Positions 27,623-39,545 of a stretch of 64,000 nucleotides of DNA are shown piece by piece. Numbering within the stretch: position 1 is the first letter of the stretch; each line of letters opens with the position of its first letter. The position numbers and the translations under genes were made by a program. Source of the DNA: Paracoccus sp. S3-43 (GTDB lineage Bacteria > Pseudomonadota > Alphaproteobacteria > Rhodobacterales > Rhodobacteraceae); the NCBI RefSeq assembly GCF_029027965.1, contig NZ_CP119082.1:1468001-1532000 (forward strand), read 5' to 3'. Under the pieces are notes generated by a model. It did no database searches. It saw nothing but the letters and a program-made list of their open reading frames with translations, and was not told where the DNA came from.

Positions 27623-28663
27623 TCACGGGTGCCGGCCGCCCCCAGGTCGCGGGTTCTCGGCAAGCCAGCGGTGGAACAGGTCGTCCCCCAGCCGCCGGGT
27701 TTCGGCCAGGCGGAACCGGGGGGCGTCGGCCAGCCGGTCCAGGCCCAGCGTCCCGACCGCAGCCCGTCCGTCGCCGCCCAGCATCACCCCGGCGGTATAG
27801 CCGATGACCTGATCGACCAGCCCCGCGCGCAGCAGCGACGCGGCCAGCACGCCTCCGCCTTCGCAGAACACCCGCGTGATGCCCTGCTGCGCAAGCCGGG
27901 TCAGCGCGTCCCACGGCGGGGCGTCGATCTGGATCAGGGGGCCGTGCATCGGCCCCTCGGGCGGCAGGCCGGGCACGGGGCCAGAGGTCAGGACCACCCG
28001 CACCGGCTGGCACGGGGTGGTCAGCCCCCGCACGTTCAGCGACGGCCGGTCGGCGCGCGCGGTGTTGCCGCCCACCATCACCGCATCGTGGATCATCCGC
28101 ATCGCGTGGACATGCAGCCGCGCCTGCGGGCCGGTGATCCACCGGCTTTCGCCGCTGGCCGTGGCGATGCGGCCGTCAAAGCTGGTCGCCAGCTTCAGCG
28201 TCACGAAGGGCCGCCCCGCCAAGAGGCGCGACAGGAAACCGGCCTGCAATTCCTCCGCCTCGGCCTGCCGCACGCCTTCGGTGACGGCGATCCCGGCGTC
28301 TTGCAGGATCCGATGCCCGCCCCCGGCCACGCGCGGGTCGGGATCGGTCATGGCCGACACGACGCGCGCGATCCCCGCCGCCGCCAGCGCCTCGGCGCAA
28401 GGGGGGGTCCGGCCATGATGGGCGCAGGGTTCCAGCGTGACATAGGCCGTCGCGCCCCGCGCCAGCGGACCGGCCTGATCCAGGGCCATCCGTTCGGCAT
28501 GAGGACGGCCGCCGGGCTGGGTCCAGCCGCGTCCCACCACGCGGCCGTCGCGCAGGATCACGCAGCCCACCGCCGGATTGGGCCAGACATTCCCCAGCCC
28601 CCGCCGCGCCAGCCGCAGCGCATGGGCCATATGGCGCAGATCGTCGGGTCGCGGCACGTTCAT
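27623..28663 (-). CDS. ribD: Bifunctional riboflavin biosynthesis deaminase/reductase RibD
   Basis: A 346-residue enzyme for two steps of riboflavin synthesis. The N-terminal deaminase has the zinc ligands in [11 protein letters not shown] and [13 protein letters not shown]. The C-terminal reductase domain has [20 protein letters not shown] and [14 protein letters not shown]. It overlaps nrdR by ATGA, a common gene pair. The last residues in this frame (RPGGGRHP) end abruptly. A different frame continues for about 50 codons with coding-like composition to 27498, so the C-terminus may be frameshifted. Confidence 0.92.
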   Translation of the reverse strand: MNVPRPDDLRHMAHALRLARRGLGNVWPNPAVGCVILRDGRVVGRGWTQPGGRPHAERMALDQAGPLARGATAYVTLEPCAHHGRTPPCAEALAAAGIARVVSAMTDPDPRVAGGGHRILQDAGIAVTEGVRQAEAEELQAGFLSRLLAGRPFVTLKLATSFDGRIATASGESRWITGPQARLHVHAMRMIHDAVMVGGNTARADRPSLNVRGLTTPCQPVRVVLTSGPVPGLPPEGPMHGPLIQIDAPPWDALTRLAQQGITRVFCEGGGVLAASLLRAGLVDQVIGYTAGVMLGGDGRAAVGTLGLDRLADAPRFRLAETRRLGDDLFHRWLAENPRPGGGRHP

Positions 28664-29124
28664 GCGCCGCCGGGCATGGGACGCAGTTCCGACACGAACT
28701 TGTCGAAATCGTCGGCGTCCTGGAAGTTCTTGTAGACGCTGGCGAACCGCACATAGGCGACGTTGTCGATGCGCGACAGCGCCTCCATCACGATCTCGCC
28801 GATCATCTTGGACTGGATGTCGGTTTCGCCGGTGCTTTCCAGCCGCCGGACGATGCCGCTGATCATCTGTTCGATCCGCTCGGGCTCGACCGGGCGCTTC
28901 TGCATGGCGATACGGATCGAGCGGGCCAGCTTGTCGCGGTCGAAATCCTCGCGCCTGCCGCTGTTTTTCACCACCACCAGATCGCGCAGCTGCACCCGTT
29001 CATAGGTGGTGAAGCGCCCCCCGCAGGCGGGGCAGAACCGGCGGCGGCGGATGGCGACGTTATCCTCGGCCGGGCGCGAGTCCTTGACCTGCGTATCGAC
29101 GTTTCCGCAAAACGGGCAGCGCAT
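28660..29124 (-). CDS. nrdR: Transcriptional repressor NrdR
   Basis: A 154-residue regulator of ribonucleotide reductase genes. The N-terminal zinc ribbon ([37 protein letters not shown]) is followed by an ATP-cone domain ([20 protein letters not shown]). The start MRCPFCG is invariant in the family, so the longer upstream frame was discarded. It is translationally coupled to ribD. I did not find a clear NrdR box in its own upstream region. Confidence 0.95.
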   Translation of the reverse strand: MRCPFCGNVDTQVKDSRPAEDNVAIRRRRFCPACGGRFTTYERVQLRDLVVVKNSGRREDFDRDKLARSIRIAMQKRPVEPERIEQMISGIVRRLESTGETDIQSKMIGEIVMEALSRIDNVAYVRFASVYKNFQDADDFDKFVSELRPMPGGA

Positions 29125-29244
29125 CCAGTTGTCCCCTTTGCCCCGAAAATCCCCATCACTATAAAAGACCGGCAGGAATTGGGTAGCCTTATCCACAAGC
29201 CACAAGATGTTCATGGGCCGGCCTGTGACCGGAATGCCGCGCGG

Positions 29245-29667
29245 TCAGGCGGGCTGGAACAGGGCCGCGATCTCTCGCCGGTGCGGCGCGCGGCGGTGTT
29301 CGACCAGATAGAGGCCCTGCCAAGTGCCCAGCATCATCCGGCCGCCCGCCACGGGGATTTGCAGGCTGACCGGCAGGACCGCCGCCTTCAGATGGGCGGG
29401 CATGTCGTCGGGGCCTTCGTCGCGGTGGCGCAGCCAGGACATCGAGGGGTGATCGGCGGGCGGGGCGATGCGATCCAGCCAGCCCAGCAGATCGGTCTGC
29501 ACATCGGGATCGGCGTTTTCCTGGATCAGCAGCGAACAAGAGGTGTGGCGCGCCATCAGGGTCAACAGCCCGTCCCGCGCGTCCAGATCGGTCAGCCATC
29601 GCGCCACGTCGCGGGTAAAGTCGTGACAGGCGGGACCGCGCGTGGCGATCGTGAAGATCCGGTTCAT
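29245..29667 (-). CDS. YjbQ-family secondary thiamine-phosphate synthase-like protein
   Basis: A 140-residue protein of the UPF0047/YjbQ family: GLLTLMARHTSCSLLIQENA, HRDEGPDDMPAHLKAAVL and MMLGTWQGLYLVEHR are the diagnostic motifs. Conserved His residues form a metal-like site. Some members rescue thiamine-phosphate synthase mutants, but the true role is unsettled. The ATG overlaps the rmuC stop by four bases. Confidence 0.9.
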   Translation of the reverse strand: MNRIFTIATRGPACHDFTRDVARWLTDLDARDGLLTLMARHTSCSLLIQENADPDVQTDLLGWLDRIAPPADHPSMSWLRHRDEGPDDMPAHLKAAVLPVSLQIPVAGGRMMLGTWQGLYLVEHRRAPHRREIAALFQPA

Positions 29668-31094
29668 TCGGCGGCCTCGGGCGGTTCCAGGCGAAAGCCG
29701 TCGTCGCCGTCGTGGCTGGTCTCGATGCGCTTCTGGGCGCGCGCGCCCAGTTCGCGCAGGATCTCGACCTGGCGGATCACGTTGCCGGATCCGCGGCACA
29801 GCCGGTCCATGGCCTGCCCATGCGCCCGCCCCGCCTGGTCCAGGGCGCGGCCCACGCCCTCCATCGATTCGACGAAGCCCGCCACCTTGTCGTAAAGCTG
29901 GCCGGCGCGCTTGGCGATCTCGGTCGCGTTGGCCTCGCGCCGTTCGACGGCCCAGATATGTTCGACGGTGCGCAGGGTCAGCATCAGGGTCGTGGGCGTC
30001 GTCAGCCCCACCCGCCGCTCCATCGCGAAGCTGGCCAGCGTCGGATCGGCCCGCAGCGCCTCGGAGAACGCGCCCTCGATGGGGATGAACATCAAGACGT
30101 AATCGACCGAACCGTCATCCATCCGGTGATAGCCCTTGTCGCCCAGCGTCACGACATGGGCGCGAAGGGCCGCGACATGGCGGCGCAGCGCGGCCTGCGC
30201 CTCGGCCGGATCCTCGGCATTGACCGAGGCTTCATAGTCGTTCAGCGACACCTTGCTGTCGATCACCATGACCTTGGCGCGCGGCATCCTGACCACCACG
30301 TCGGGACGCCAGCGCTTGCCGTCCTCGTCCGTCCAGCTTGACTGGGTGTCGTAATGGGTGCCCGCGATCAGGCCCGAATCCTCCAGCAGGCGTTCCAGCA
30401 CCATCTCGCCCCAGGCGCCCTGCCGCTGCTTGTCGCCCTTCAAGGCGCGGGTCAGGTTCACCGCCTCGCGAGAGATATCCTCGGACCGCTGGTGCAGAAA
30501 GGCGATCTGTTCGCGCAGTCTCGCACCTTCTTCGTCCAAGACCTTGTTTCTGGCCTGCAATTCCGTCTGGAAGCGATGGACCTGTTCGCGGAACGGGTTC
30601 AGCAGCGCCGACAGTTGCTCGCCCTGGGCCTTCTGCATGTCGCCTTGCTGGACGCGCAGGGTTTCCGTGGCCAGCAGCTTGAACTGCGCGGTCATGTCCG
30701 CGCGCAACTCGCGCAGCGTCTGGATTTCGCGGGCGGCGGATTCGGCGTCCTTTTCGGCTCCCATCCGCGCCTCGGCCAGTTCGGTGCGGGATGCGGACAG
30801 CAACTGCCGCGCCTGGTGCAGCGCATCGGCAAGTCCGTCGCGTTCCTCGGACAGTTCGGACAGGCGCGCGGACTGACCGTCCAGCCGCGCCTCGTGCTGA
30901 CCCGCGCGCAGCGCCAGGGCGCGCGATTCCTCGCCCAAGGCGGCAAGCCGCGCTTCCAGGTCGGCGGCGCGGCTTTCCGCCAGTCGGCGCGCCTTGGCCC
31001 AACCCGCCGCAAGCACCGTCAGGACCGCCAGCATCGCAACCGCACCGATCAGCAGGATGCGAAGGGCGTCGGGGTCTTCAATCAGGCTGGGCAT
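29664..31094 (-). CDS. rmuC: DNA recombination protein RmuC
   Basis: A 476-residue protein. A single N-terminal membrane helix (ILLIGAVAMLAVLTVLAAGW) precedes a long coiled coil to about residue 150. The RmuC nuclease-like domain follows: QGAWGEMVLERLLEDSGL, RPDVVVRMPRAKVMVIDSKV, and MFIPIEGAFSEAL. RmuC limits DNA rearrangements at inverted repeats. It is followed by the overlapping yjbQ gene on the same strand. Confidence 0.93.
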   Translation of the reverse strand: MPSLIEDPDALRILLIGAVAMLAVLTVLAAGWAKARRLAESRAADLEARLAALGEESRALALRAGQHEARLDGQSARLSELSEERDGLADALHQARQLLSASRTELAEARMGAEKDAESAAREIQTLRELRADMTAQFKLLATETLRVQQGDMQKAQGEQLSALLNPFREQVHRFQTELQARNKVLDEEGARLREQIAFLHQRSEDISREAVNLTRALKGDKQRQGAWGEMVLERLLEDSGLIAGTHYDTQSSWTDEDGKRWRPDVVVRMPRAKVMVIDSKVSLNDYEASVNAEDPAEAQAALRRHVAALRAHVVTLGDKGYHRMDDGSVDYVLMFIPIEGAFSEALRADPTLASFAMERRVGLTTPTTLMLTLRTVEHIWAVERREANATEIAKRAGQLYDKVAGFVESMEGVGRALDQAGRAHGQAMDRLCRGSGNVIRQVEILRELGARAQKRIETSHDGDDGFRLEPPEAAE

Positions 31095-31193
31095 CGGCTC
31101 TCCACGAACAACTGGGGATAGTGTTCATGGTTTGTGCCGAACTTGCAAGCCGGTTCGGCACCTGCCCGATTGGGGAAAGGCTGTCGGTGCCGG

Positions 31194-33167
<1,974 letters not shown>

Positions 33168-33307
33168 GAACGGCTCCCTTGCTCAGGCGGTGATTCGCGG
33201 GCGGGGCGAATCACTGAAATCTGCTCTACATTTAGCGTGGCGCACCCCCGAATCAAAGGGCGCGCGATGCGACCGATTCGCGTCGCCGGCGAATCACCTG
33301 CGGATGG

Positions 33308-35197
33308 TCAGCGGCGCGGCGGCTTGCGCCAGATCTGACCGTCGAGGAACTGGGACAGCTGGGCCGACAGGGCCTCGCGATCCTCGTTCAGATCCGTGCC
33401 GCCTTCCAGTTCGGGGCGTTCGGCGCGGTGGCGGGCGCGGGCGATCTGCTGCATCCGCCAGGTCAGGCCCTCATCCGCCTCTCCCTGGATTTCGGCCTCG
33501 GCGCGGGCCAGTTCGGCGCCGATGGCGCGCTGCGCTTCCAGCCGGTCCAGAAGATTGGTCAGAATCGCGGCGACGGTTTCGGTATCCTGCGCGTCGATGA
33601 CGGCCGGGGTCAGGCCCAGATGGGCGTCGCGGCGCAGCGTTTCAAGCCCGCGCGCCCCGGCGAGGCTTTGGGTCTGGCCCAGCAGGTCGAACAGCAGGGC
33701 CGCGCGGTCGGGATCGGCGGGCGTCAGGCGTTCCAGGCGCGTTTCCTCTGGCCCGATCAGTTCGGGACGCAGCGCGCAGATCAGCAGGCTGGCCCCTTCC
33801 AGCAGGGCGCCGGCGGCCTGGGGATCGGTCGCCGTGGCCGGAACCGGCACGATGGGGCGCGCCGCCCTGGCCGCCCCGCCGCGCTTGCCGGGCTTCCAGT
33901 CGCCCCGCCGGGCTCCGCCGAAAAGCTCCCATCGTTTGCGGCGCAGTTCCTCGGAATAATGGGCGCGGGTCCGTTCGTCGGGGATCCGCGCGATGGCCTC
34001 GGCCAGCCGCTTGTCCAGGGCGGCCTTGCGTTCGGGGCTGTCAAAAACCTGGTCTTCGGTTTCGCGCGCCCACAGCAGATCGACCAGCGGGCGCGCCTGG
34101 TCCAGAAGCGCGCCCATCGCGCCCGGTCCCGCCGCGCGGATCAGGTCGTCGGGATCCTGACCCGCGGGCAGGATGACGAAGCGCAGCGCCTGGCCCGGCC
34201 CGGTCATCGGCAGGGCCAGGTCGATCAGCCGCTGCGCCGCGCGCTGCCCCGCCGCGTCGCCGTCAAGCGCGATCACCGGTTCCGGCGAGAGGCGCCACAT
34301 TAGGTGCAGCTGATCCTCGGTGATGGCGGTGCCCAGGGGGGCCACGGCGCCCTCGAACCCGGCGCGGGCCAGGGCGATCACGTCCATATAGCCCTCGGCC
34401 ACCACCAGCCGCTGGCCCTTGGCGGCGGCGGCGCGCGCGGGGCCGAGATTGTAGAGGTTGCGGCCCTTGTCGAACAGCGGCGTTTGCGGGCTGTTGAGGT
34501 ATTTGGCCCGCGCGTTCGGATCCATCGCCCGGCCGCCAAAGCCGATGCAGCGCCCCTGCCCGTCCCGGATCGGAAAGATGATCCGGCCGCGGAAGCGGTC
34601 ATAGGGCGCGCCGCCCTTGTCGGGCAGGGCCGACATGCCCGATTCGACGATCAGCGCGTCGTCGAAGCCCTTGTCGCGCAGGGCGGCGGTCAGGGCGGTG
34701 CGGCTGTCGGGTGCAAAGCCGATCTCGAAGCGGTCGAGCGCCGCCGCGTCCAGCCCGCGCCGGGCCAGGTAATCGCGCGCCTGGGCGGCGGCGGCGGTTT
34801 GCAGTTGCAGGCGGAACCAGCGGCAGGCGGCCTCGGTCACATCCAGCAGGCGGGTGCGGCGGTCGGTCCTTTCGCGGGCGCGGGGATCGGGTTCGGGCAT
34901 CTGCAAGCCCGCCTCGGCGGCCAGCAGCTTGACGGCCTCGATGAAGTCCAGCCCGTCGGTCTCGCGCAGGAAGCTGATGGCGTCGCCCTTGGCGTGGCAG
35001 CCGAAGCAGTAATAATAGCCCTTCTGGTCGTCGCAGTGGAAACTGGCCGATTTTTCCTGGTGGAACGGGCATGGCGCCCACCAGTCGCCGCGCGCCTGGT
35101 TCGACTTGCGCAGATCCCACGCCACCTTCCTGCCGATCACGCGGCTGATCGGAACGCGGTTGCGGATCTCGTCAAGGAAGCCGGGGGGCAGACTCAT
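33308..35197 (-). CDS. dnaG: DNA primase DnaG
   Basis: A 629-residue primase. The N-terminal CHC2 zinc finger is seen in APCPFHQEKSASFHCDDQ and YYCFGCHAKGDAIS. The catalytic core with the Toprim motifs (VVAEGYMDVIALARAG, PVIALDGDAAGQRAAQR) is in the middle. A helical DnaB-interacting tail closes the protein. It synthesises RNA primers for replication. rpoD lies downstream on the same strand. The ATG is close behind a TetR-family gene on the same strand. Confidence 0.96.
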   Translation of the reverse strand: MSLPPGFLDEIRNRVPISRVIGRKVAWDLRKSNQARGDWWAPCPFHQEKSASFHCDDQKGYYYCFGCHAKGDAISFLRETDGLDFIEAVKLLAAEAGLQMPEPDPRARERTDRRTRLLDVTEAACRWFRLQLQTAAAAQARDYLARRGLDAAALDRFEIGFAPDSRTALTAALRDKGFDDALIVESGMSALPDKGGAPYDRFRGRIIFPIRDGQGRCIGFGGRAMDPNARAKYLNSPQTPLFDKGRNLYNLGPARAAAAKGQRLVVAEGYMDVIALARAGFEGAVAPLGTAITEDQLHLMWRLSPEPVIALDGDAAGQRAAQRLIDLALPMTGPGQALRFVILPAGQDPDDLIRAAGPGAMGALLDQARPLVDLLWARETEDQVFDSPERKAALDKRLAEAIARIPDERTRAHYSEELRRKRWELFGGARRGDWKPGKRGGAARAARPIVPVPATATDPQAAGALLEGASLLICALRPELIGPEETRLERLTPADPDRAALLFDLLGQTQSLAGARGLETLRRDAHLGLTPAVIDAQDTETVAAILTNLLDRLEAQRAIGAELARAEAEIQGEADEGLTWRMQQIARARHRAERPELEGGTDLNEDREALSAQLSQFLDGQIWRKPPRR

Positions 35198-35262
35198 GGG
35201 GGGATTATCGCGCTGTGGCAGGCGTCAAGGAAAGGGGTATTTGGGCAAGGAAGACGCGGCGG

Positions 35263-35847
35263 TCAATCCGCGCCGACCGCACCGCGCGCCAGACCCCAAT
35301 AGATGTCGCCGATGCGGCGGCGGTCCAGGCGCCCGCCCTCGCGATACCAGTTGGTCACGCCGGTCAGCATCGCGATCAGCGCCATGGTCGCCAGCTTCAG
35401 GTCGTCGATGCGCATCACGCCCGCCGCCACCCCGTCGCGCAGGATCGTTTCCAGCGCGGATTCGTATTGCCCCCGCAACGCGGCGATGCGGGCGAAGTTT
35501 TCCGGCGTGAGGTTGCGCAGTTCCATATAGGCCAGGAACACCGCGTCCGCCTGGTCCAGGCTGGTGTCGATATGGAAGCGCACGAAATGTTCCAGCCGGG
35601 CCAGGGGATCGCCCGGAATATCCGCCCAGGACGCCAGCAGGTGCTCCATATGATCCTGCAACAGATCGAACAGCAGCGCCTGCTTGTCGGGCGTATAGGC
35701 ATAGAGCGCCCCCGCCTGCACCCCCACGGCGGATGCGATCTGGCGCATCGACACGGCGGCATAGCCCTGCCGCGCGAACAGGCGGCGGGCATGGGTGCGG
35801 ATCAGGGGGCCGGTGATCTCGGCGCGGGAACCTTGGGTGCGGGCCAT
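35263..35847 (-). CDS. TetR-family transcriptional regulator
   Basis: A 194-residue repressor-type protein. The N-terminal helix-turn-helix is plain (ARRLFARQGYAAVSMRQIAS, VGVQAGALYAYTPDKQALL), followed by an all-helical ligand domain with no recognisable specificity. The start MARTQG places the HTH at the usual distance. A lipoprotein gene is divergent. The regulated genes are not evident. Confidence 0.88.
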   Translation of the reverse strand: MARTQGSRAEITGPLIRTHARRLFARQGYAAVSMRQIASAVGVQAGALYAYTPDKQALLFDLLQDHMEHLLASWADIPGDPLARLEHFVRFHIDTSLDQADAVFLAYMELRNLTPENFARIAALRGQYESALETILRDGVAAGVMRIDDLKLATMALIAMLTGVTNWYREGGRLDRRRIGDIYWGLARGAVGAD

Positions 35848-35923
35848 GGGGCCTTGTAACGCGGGGCGCGCGGGCGGGAAAGTCCGTTGCCCCGTGGCCG
35901 GACCCGCCGTAATCATGGAACCC

Positions 35924-36184
35924 ATGAGACATGCCCTGATCCTGACCTGCGCCGCGGCCCTTGCCGCCTGCACCGGCGATGCCGACACCTATCCCAGCCT
36001 GCTGCCCACCGACCGGATCCTGGCCGAACCCGCGCTGCCCGATCATGCGCCGCGCGCCGCCTCCTCCGCCGCCGTGGATGCCCAGGCGAAGGCGCGGGCC
36101 GATGCCTTGCGGCAGCGGGCCGAGGCCCTGCGCGGCCCGGTGATCGAGCCGGACACCCTGTCGCGGATGCGTCCGCAGGACTGA
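35924..36184 (+). CDS. Small lipoprotein of unknown function
   Basis: An 86-residue protein with a short signal peptide ending in a lipobox (ALAAC, Cys16), so it is probably lipidated and membrane-anchored. The mature part is alanine- and arginine-rich (YPSLLPTDRILAEPALPDHA) and predicted helical. It resembles small conserved Rhodobacterales lipoproteins, but no function is known. It lies just upstream of the lactate-dehydrogenase-type gene. Confidence 0.75.
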   Translation: MRHALILTCAAALAACTGDADTYPSLLPTDRILAEPALPDHAPRAASSAAVDAQAKARADALRQRAEALRGPVIEPDTLSRMRPQD

Positions 36185-36240
36185 TTGCCGAAGGCCCGCC
36201 TCTCTGGTAAAGATTTTTGACCAAACTGCCGGAGAGCGCC

Positions 36241-37422
36241 ATGCCCGTCGTCACCTCGATCGAAGATCTGAAGCGGATGCACCGCGCCCGCACGCCGAAA
36301 ATGTTCTATGACTATGCGGAATCGGGCAGCTATACCGAACAGACCTTCCGCGAGAACGCGACCGATTTCGCCCGGCTGAAGCTGCGCCAGAAGGTCGCCG
36401 TGGACATGTCGAACCGCAGCACCGCGTCCGACATCGTGGGCCTGCCCGTGGCGATGCCGGTGGCCCTGGCCCCGGTGGGCCTGACCGGAATGCAGCACGC
36501 GGACGGCGAAATCCACGCGGCCCGCGCGGCGGAGCAATTCGGCGTGCCCTTCTGCCTGTCCACCATGTCGATCTGTTCCATCGAGGATGTGGCGGAACAC
36601 ACGACCAAGCCCTTCATGTTCCAGCTCTACGTGATGAAGGACCAGGACTTCCTGGCGGCCATCATCGAACGCGCGAAGAAAGCCGGGTGCAGCGCGCTTG
36701 TGCTGACGCTGGATCTGCAAATCCTGGGCCAGCGGCACAAGGATCTGAAGAACGGCCTGTCCGCGCCGCCCAAGCTGACCCTGCCGACGCTGCTGGATCT
36801 GGCGACGCGCTGGCGGTGGGGCATGGGGATGCTGCAAACCAGGCGGCGTTTCTTCGGCAATATCGTGGGTCATGCGAAAGGCGTCGCCGACCCCTCCAGC
36901 CTGATGAGCTGGACGGCCGAGCAGTTCGACGAAAAGCTGGACTGGGACAAGATCGCCCGGATCCGCGACCTGTGGGGCGGCAAGCTGATCCTGAAGGGCG
37001 TGCTGGATCCCGACGACGCCCGCATCGCCGCCGATTTCGGGGCCGACGCGATCATCGTCAGCAACCACGGCGGGCGGCAGCTGGACGGGGCGCTGTCGTC
37101 CATCCGCATGTTGCCGCATATCGTCAAGGCGGTGGGCGACCGTGTCGAAATCCATATGGACGGCGGCATCCGGTCGGGCCAGGACGTGCTGAAGGCACTT
37201 GCGCTTGGCGCGCATTCCACCTGGATCGGCCGCGCCTGGTTGCACGGGCTTGGCGCCATAGGCGAGGCGGGCGTGACCGCCGCGCTTCAGATCATCCGCA
37301 AGGAACTGGACATCAGCATGGCGCTGTGCGGCGAACGCGATGTCAGGAATATCGGTCCGCAGAACGTGATGATCCCGCACGGCTTCCTGGACGAATATCA
37401 GGTTGCCGCCCTGTCAGAGTGA
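36241..37422 (+). CDS. FMN-dependent alpha-hydroxy acid dehydrogenase, probably L-lactate dehydrogenase
   Basis: A 393-residue TIM-barrel flavoenzyme: FYDYAESGSYTEQTFREN, PVALAPVGLTGMQHADGEI, the active-site SNHGGRQLDGA with catalytic His, and DGGIRSGQDVLKALALGA for FMN phosphate. This is the LldD/glycolate-oxidase family. The substrate is most likely L-lactate, judging by overall similarity, but other 2-hydroxy acids are possible. I chose the ATG at 36241 because GGAGAG lies 6 bases upstream; a TTG at 36217 has no such site. Its 3' end overlaps a convergent gene by 9 bases. Confidence 0.88.
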   Translation: MPVVTSIEDLKRMHRARTPKMFYDYAESGSYTEQTFRENATDFARLKLRQKVAVDMSNRSTASDIVGLPVAMPVALAPVGLTGMQHADGEIHAARAAEQFGVPFCLSTMSICSIEDVAEHTTKPFMFQLYVMKDQDFLAAIIERAKKAGCSALVLTLDLQILGQRHKDLKNGLSAPPKLTLPTLLDLATRWRWGMGMLQTRRRFFGNIVGHAKGVADPSSLMSWTAEQFDEKLDWDKIARIRDLWGGKLILKGVLDPDDARIAADFGADAIIVSNHGGRQLDGALSSIRMLPHIVKAVGDRVEIHMDGGIRSGQDVLKALALGAHSTWIGRAWLHGLGAIGEAGVTAALQIIRKELDISMALCGERDVRNIGPQNVMIPHGFLDEYQVAALSE

Positions 37423-37881
37423 CAGGCGATACCGTGCATTTGCCGGAACAAGGATACGCATGGGAAGAACCATGCGCTCCTGTCCCTGGGGGCAGGATTG
37501 CATGGTGAAAATGATCGTGCCGACGGATTCGAAATCAGTCTGTGCACCGCAAACCACCTCTTCGTCCCGCATGTAGGTCGGTTCTGTTTCGTCCTGCGTG
37601 CCCGGAAGGCGGGATGTCATGACTGGTCCCGACTCGTCCTGGCGCAAGGCCAGAAGGCGCAGGTCGATGGGCTTGCCCATGGTGACGGACAGAACTTGGC
37701 AGTCGCCTGCGCCGATGCTGACCCAGCCCTGCGTCACCCAACCGTGATCGGCCAGTTGGCCATAGGCGATGCGCAAACCGATGTCGCTGGCGCAGACCGC
37801 AAGCTGCGCGGCATCACTCTGGGCTGGCGACAGACCTGCCGCAGCAAGAACGGCAGCGGAAAACAATTGCAGTCCCCTCAT
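37414..37881 (-). CDS. Exported DUF1036-like protein
   Basis: A 155-residue protein with a signal peptide (LFSAAVLAAAGLSPAQSDA). The mature part has the pattern LAVCASDIGLRIAYGQ, GWVTQGWVSIGAGDCQVL and a pair of further cysteines (VVCGAQ, QSCPQG), as in DUF1036 periplasmic proteins. The Cys pairs probably form disulfides. The function is unknown. It starts one base after the stop of the upstream lipoprotein gene, so the two form an operon. Confidence 0.7.
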   Translation of the reverse strand: MRGLQLFSAAVLAAAGLSPAQSDAAQLAVCASDIGLRIAYGQLADHGWVTQGWVSIGAGDCQVLSVTMGKPIDLRLLALRQDESGPVMTSRLPGTQDETEPTYMRDEEVVCGAQTDFESVGTIIFTMQSCPQGQERMVLPMRILVPANARYRLSL

Positions 37882-37882
37882 G

Positions 37883-38668
37883 TCAATCCACCAGCTTTTC
37901 CATGCCACAGTTCGGCCGCCCCGTTCCCAGAAGCCCCTCTTCTGATCCAGCCACAAAGGCGCCGGTTTCAAAGGAATACCAGAACCTGCCGTCCACGCTG
38001 TTAACGATCAACTGGTCGTCTTCGGCCACGCAGACCGCATTGGCCAGGGGGCAGTCGGCCATCATCGCCAGACATTCCTGCCGGTTGCGTCGCGCGTCGT
38101 CCCCGGCCTTCTGCTGCCGGCGGGCTGCGACGGCGGCATCAAAATCCGCTTCCGATTGGCGAGAGGGGCGGAACGTCCCGGATTCGTCGTAAAGGTTGAT
38201 TATCTTGAAAAGCTGCGGGATACCCACCGCCCAGAGATTGGCGCGGTTCAGCAGAACCCGTGGATCGTCATGGGTGACTGTATCCACATCGACAAAATCA
38301 ATGCGCCCGTCGGCGTGGGTGCGGAACAGGTAATAGTGGACCCGGCCCGAATCCTGCATTTCCGCCCCCAGCTTGGCATTCATGGGACCGGGAACGGTAT
38401 AAAGCGCAACGAATCTGACCTGCTGTTTTTCAATGCCGTTATCGAACAGCGTCACCTCCAGCAGGCCGTCGGGGGTCATCTCAAGGCTGGCTGAGCGCGT
38501 GCCGCCGACTTCCTCGTAGCGGGTGGCGGGCAACACAGCCAATGTCGCATCCAACGACAACGGGGGCCGGCCTGCCAAGATATCACGCTCGGCCTCGAAC
38601 CGGCAGCCGGCCAGCAGCATGGCAAGGGTTGTTGCAACCGCAAGCTTGCGCAAACGCACCGAGACCAT
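37883..38668 (-). CDS. Lipoprotein of unknown function
   Basis: A 261-residue protein with a lipoprotein signal (TTLAMLLAGC, Cys22). The mature region is mixed alpha/beta with conserved-looking segments VRFVALYTVPGPMNAKL and VHYYLFRTHADGRIDFVDVD. Four later cysteines (QECLAMMADCPLANAVC plus one near the end) could form disulfides. I do not recognise a family. It is transcribed with the DUF1036-like gene downstream. Confidence 0.7.
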   Translation of the reverse strand: MVSVRLRKLAVATTLAMLLAGCRFEAERDILAGRPPLSLDATLAVLPATRYEEVGGTRSASLEMTPDGLLEVTLFDNGIEKQQVRFVALYTVPGPMNAKLGAEMQDSGRVHYYLFRTHADGRIDFVDVDTVTHDDPRVLLNRANLWAVGIPQLFKIINLYDESGTFRPSRQSEADFDAAVAARRQQKAGDDARRNRQECLAMMADCPLANAVCVAEDDQLIVNSVDGRFWYSFETGAFVAGSEEGLLGTGRPNCGMEKLVD

Positions 38669-38844
38669 GCAAACCCCGCACCAGGCACGGTTTCAGTCTG
38701 GCAGAGCAGGTGATTCGGCACAAGCACCCCACCGCGACCGGGCATTTATGACTTCACATCGTCCGTGACCCGCGCTATAGCCCCATCTTCCGCCATGCAC
38801 CCTTGGAGGATGGCGGCGCTCACAACCTGTTTAGGATAGATATC

Positions 38845-39465
38845 ATGGCCAAAGAGATCCCTGATCTGGTGGCCGAGCCGCGCGCGGGGTCAGGCAAGGG
38901 GGCCGCCCGCCAAGCTCGCCGCGACGGTAAGGTTCCCGGAGTCGTTTACGGCGACCACAAAGACCCGGTCAACGTGCAGTTCGACTTCAACAAGCTGCTG
39001 ACGCAACTGCGCGCCGGCCGCTTCATGTCCACCCTGTTCAACCTGAAGGTCGAAGGCCAGGAAGACGTGCGCGTCATCTGCCGCGGCGTCCAGAAGGACG
39101 TGGTGAAGGATCTGCCGATCCATATCGACTTCATGCGCCTGCGCCGCACGTCGAAGGTGAACCTGTTCATCCATGTGGACTTCATCAACCACGACAAATG
39201 CCCCGGCCTGAAGCGCGGCGGCACGCTGGTCACGGTGCGCCCCGAGGTCGAGCTGGTCGTGACGGCGGGCGACATCCCCGATCACATCACCGTCGATCTG
39301 GATGGCCTGAACGTCGGCGACACCATCCACATCGCCGACGTGAAGCTGCCCGATGGCGTGAAGCCGACCATCGACCGCAACTTCGTGATCGCCAACATCG
39401 CCGCGCCCTCCGCGCTGCGTTCGGGCGGTGACGACGAAGAAGCCGAGGTCGCAGCCGAGGAGTGA
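38845..39465 (+). CDS. rplY: Ribosomal protein L25 (CTC form)
   Basis: A 206-residue long-form L25/Ctc protein. The N-terminal 5S rRNA-binding L25 domain is seen in [18 protein letters not shown], the C-terminal TL5-like domain in [20 protein letters not shown] and [17 protein letters not shown]. The tail is acidic, which is typical. It is cytoplasmic and part of the 50S subunit. The ATG was chosen at MAKEIPDL. It is upstream of trmFO, another translation gene. Confidence 0.94.
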   Translation: MAKEIPDLVAEPRAGSGKGAARQARRDGKVPGVVYGDHKDPVNVQFDFNKLLTQLRAGRFMSTLFNLKVEGQEDVRVICRGVQKDVVKDLPIHIDFMRLRRTSKVNLFIHVDFINHDKCPGLKRGGTLVTVRPEVELVVTAGDIPDHITVDLDGLNVGDTIHIADVKLPDGVKPTIDRNFVIANIAAPSALRSGGDDEEAEVAAEE

Positions 39466-39545
39466 ACCCGGCCGCCTCGCGCGATCCTGGGGCGGTGCCG
39501 CTGGCGCCGCCCTTTCCATTTTGCTAGTCGTTTGCAGGGGGTCAC

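Noticed and set aside
29125..29244. NrdR box upstream of nrdR, or a thiamine (TPP) riboswitch before the YjbQ-type gene
   Set aside because: No 16-base NrdR palindrome and no TPP core (CUGAGA...ACCUGA type) could be found in these short gaps.
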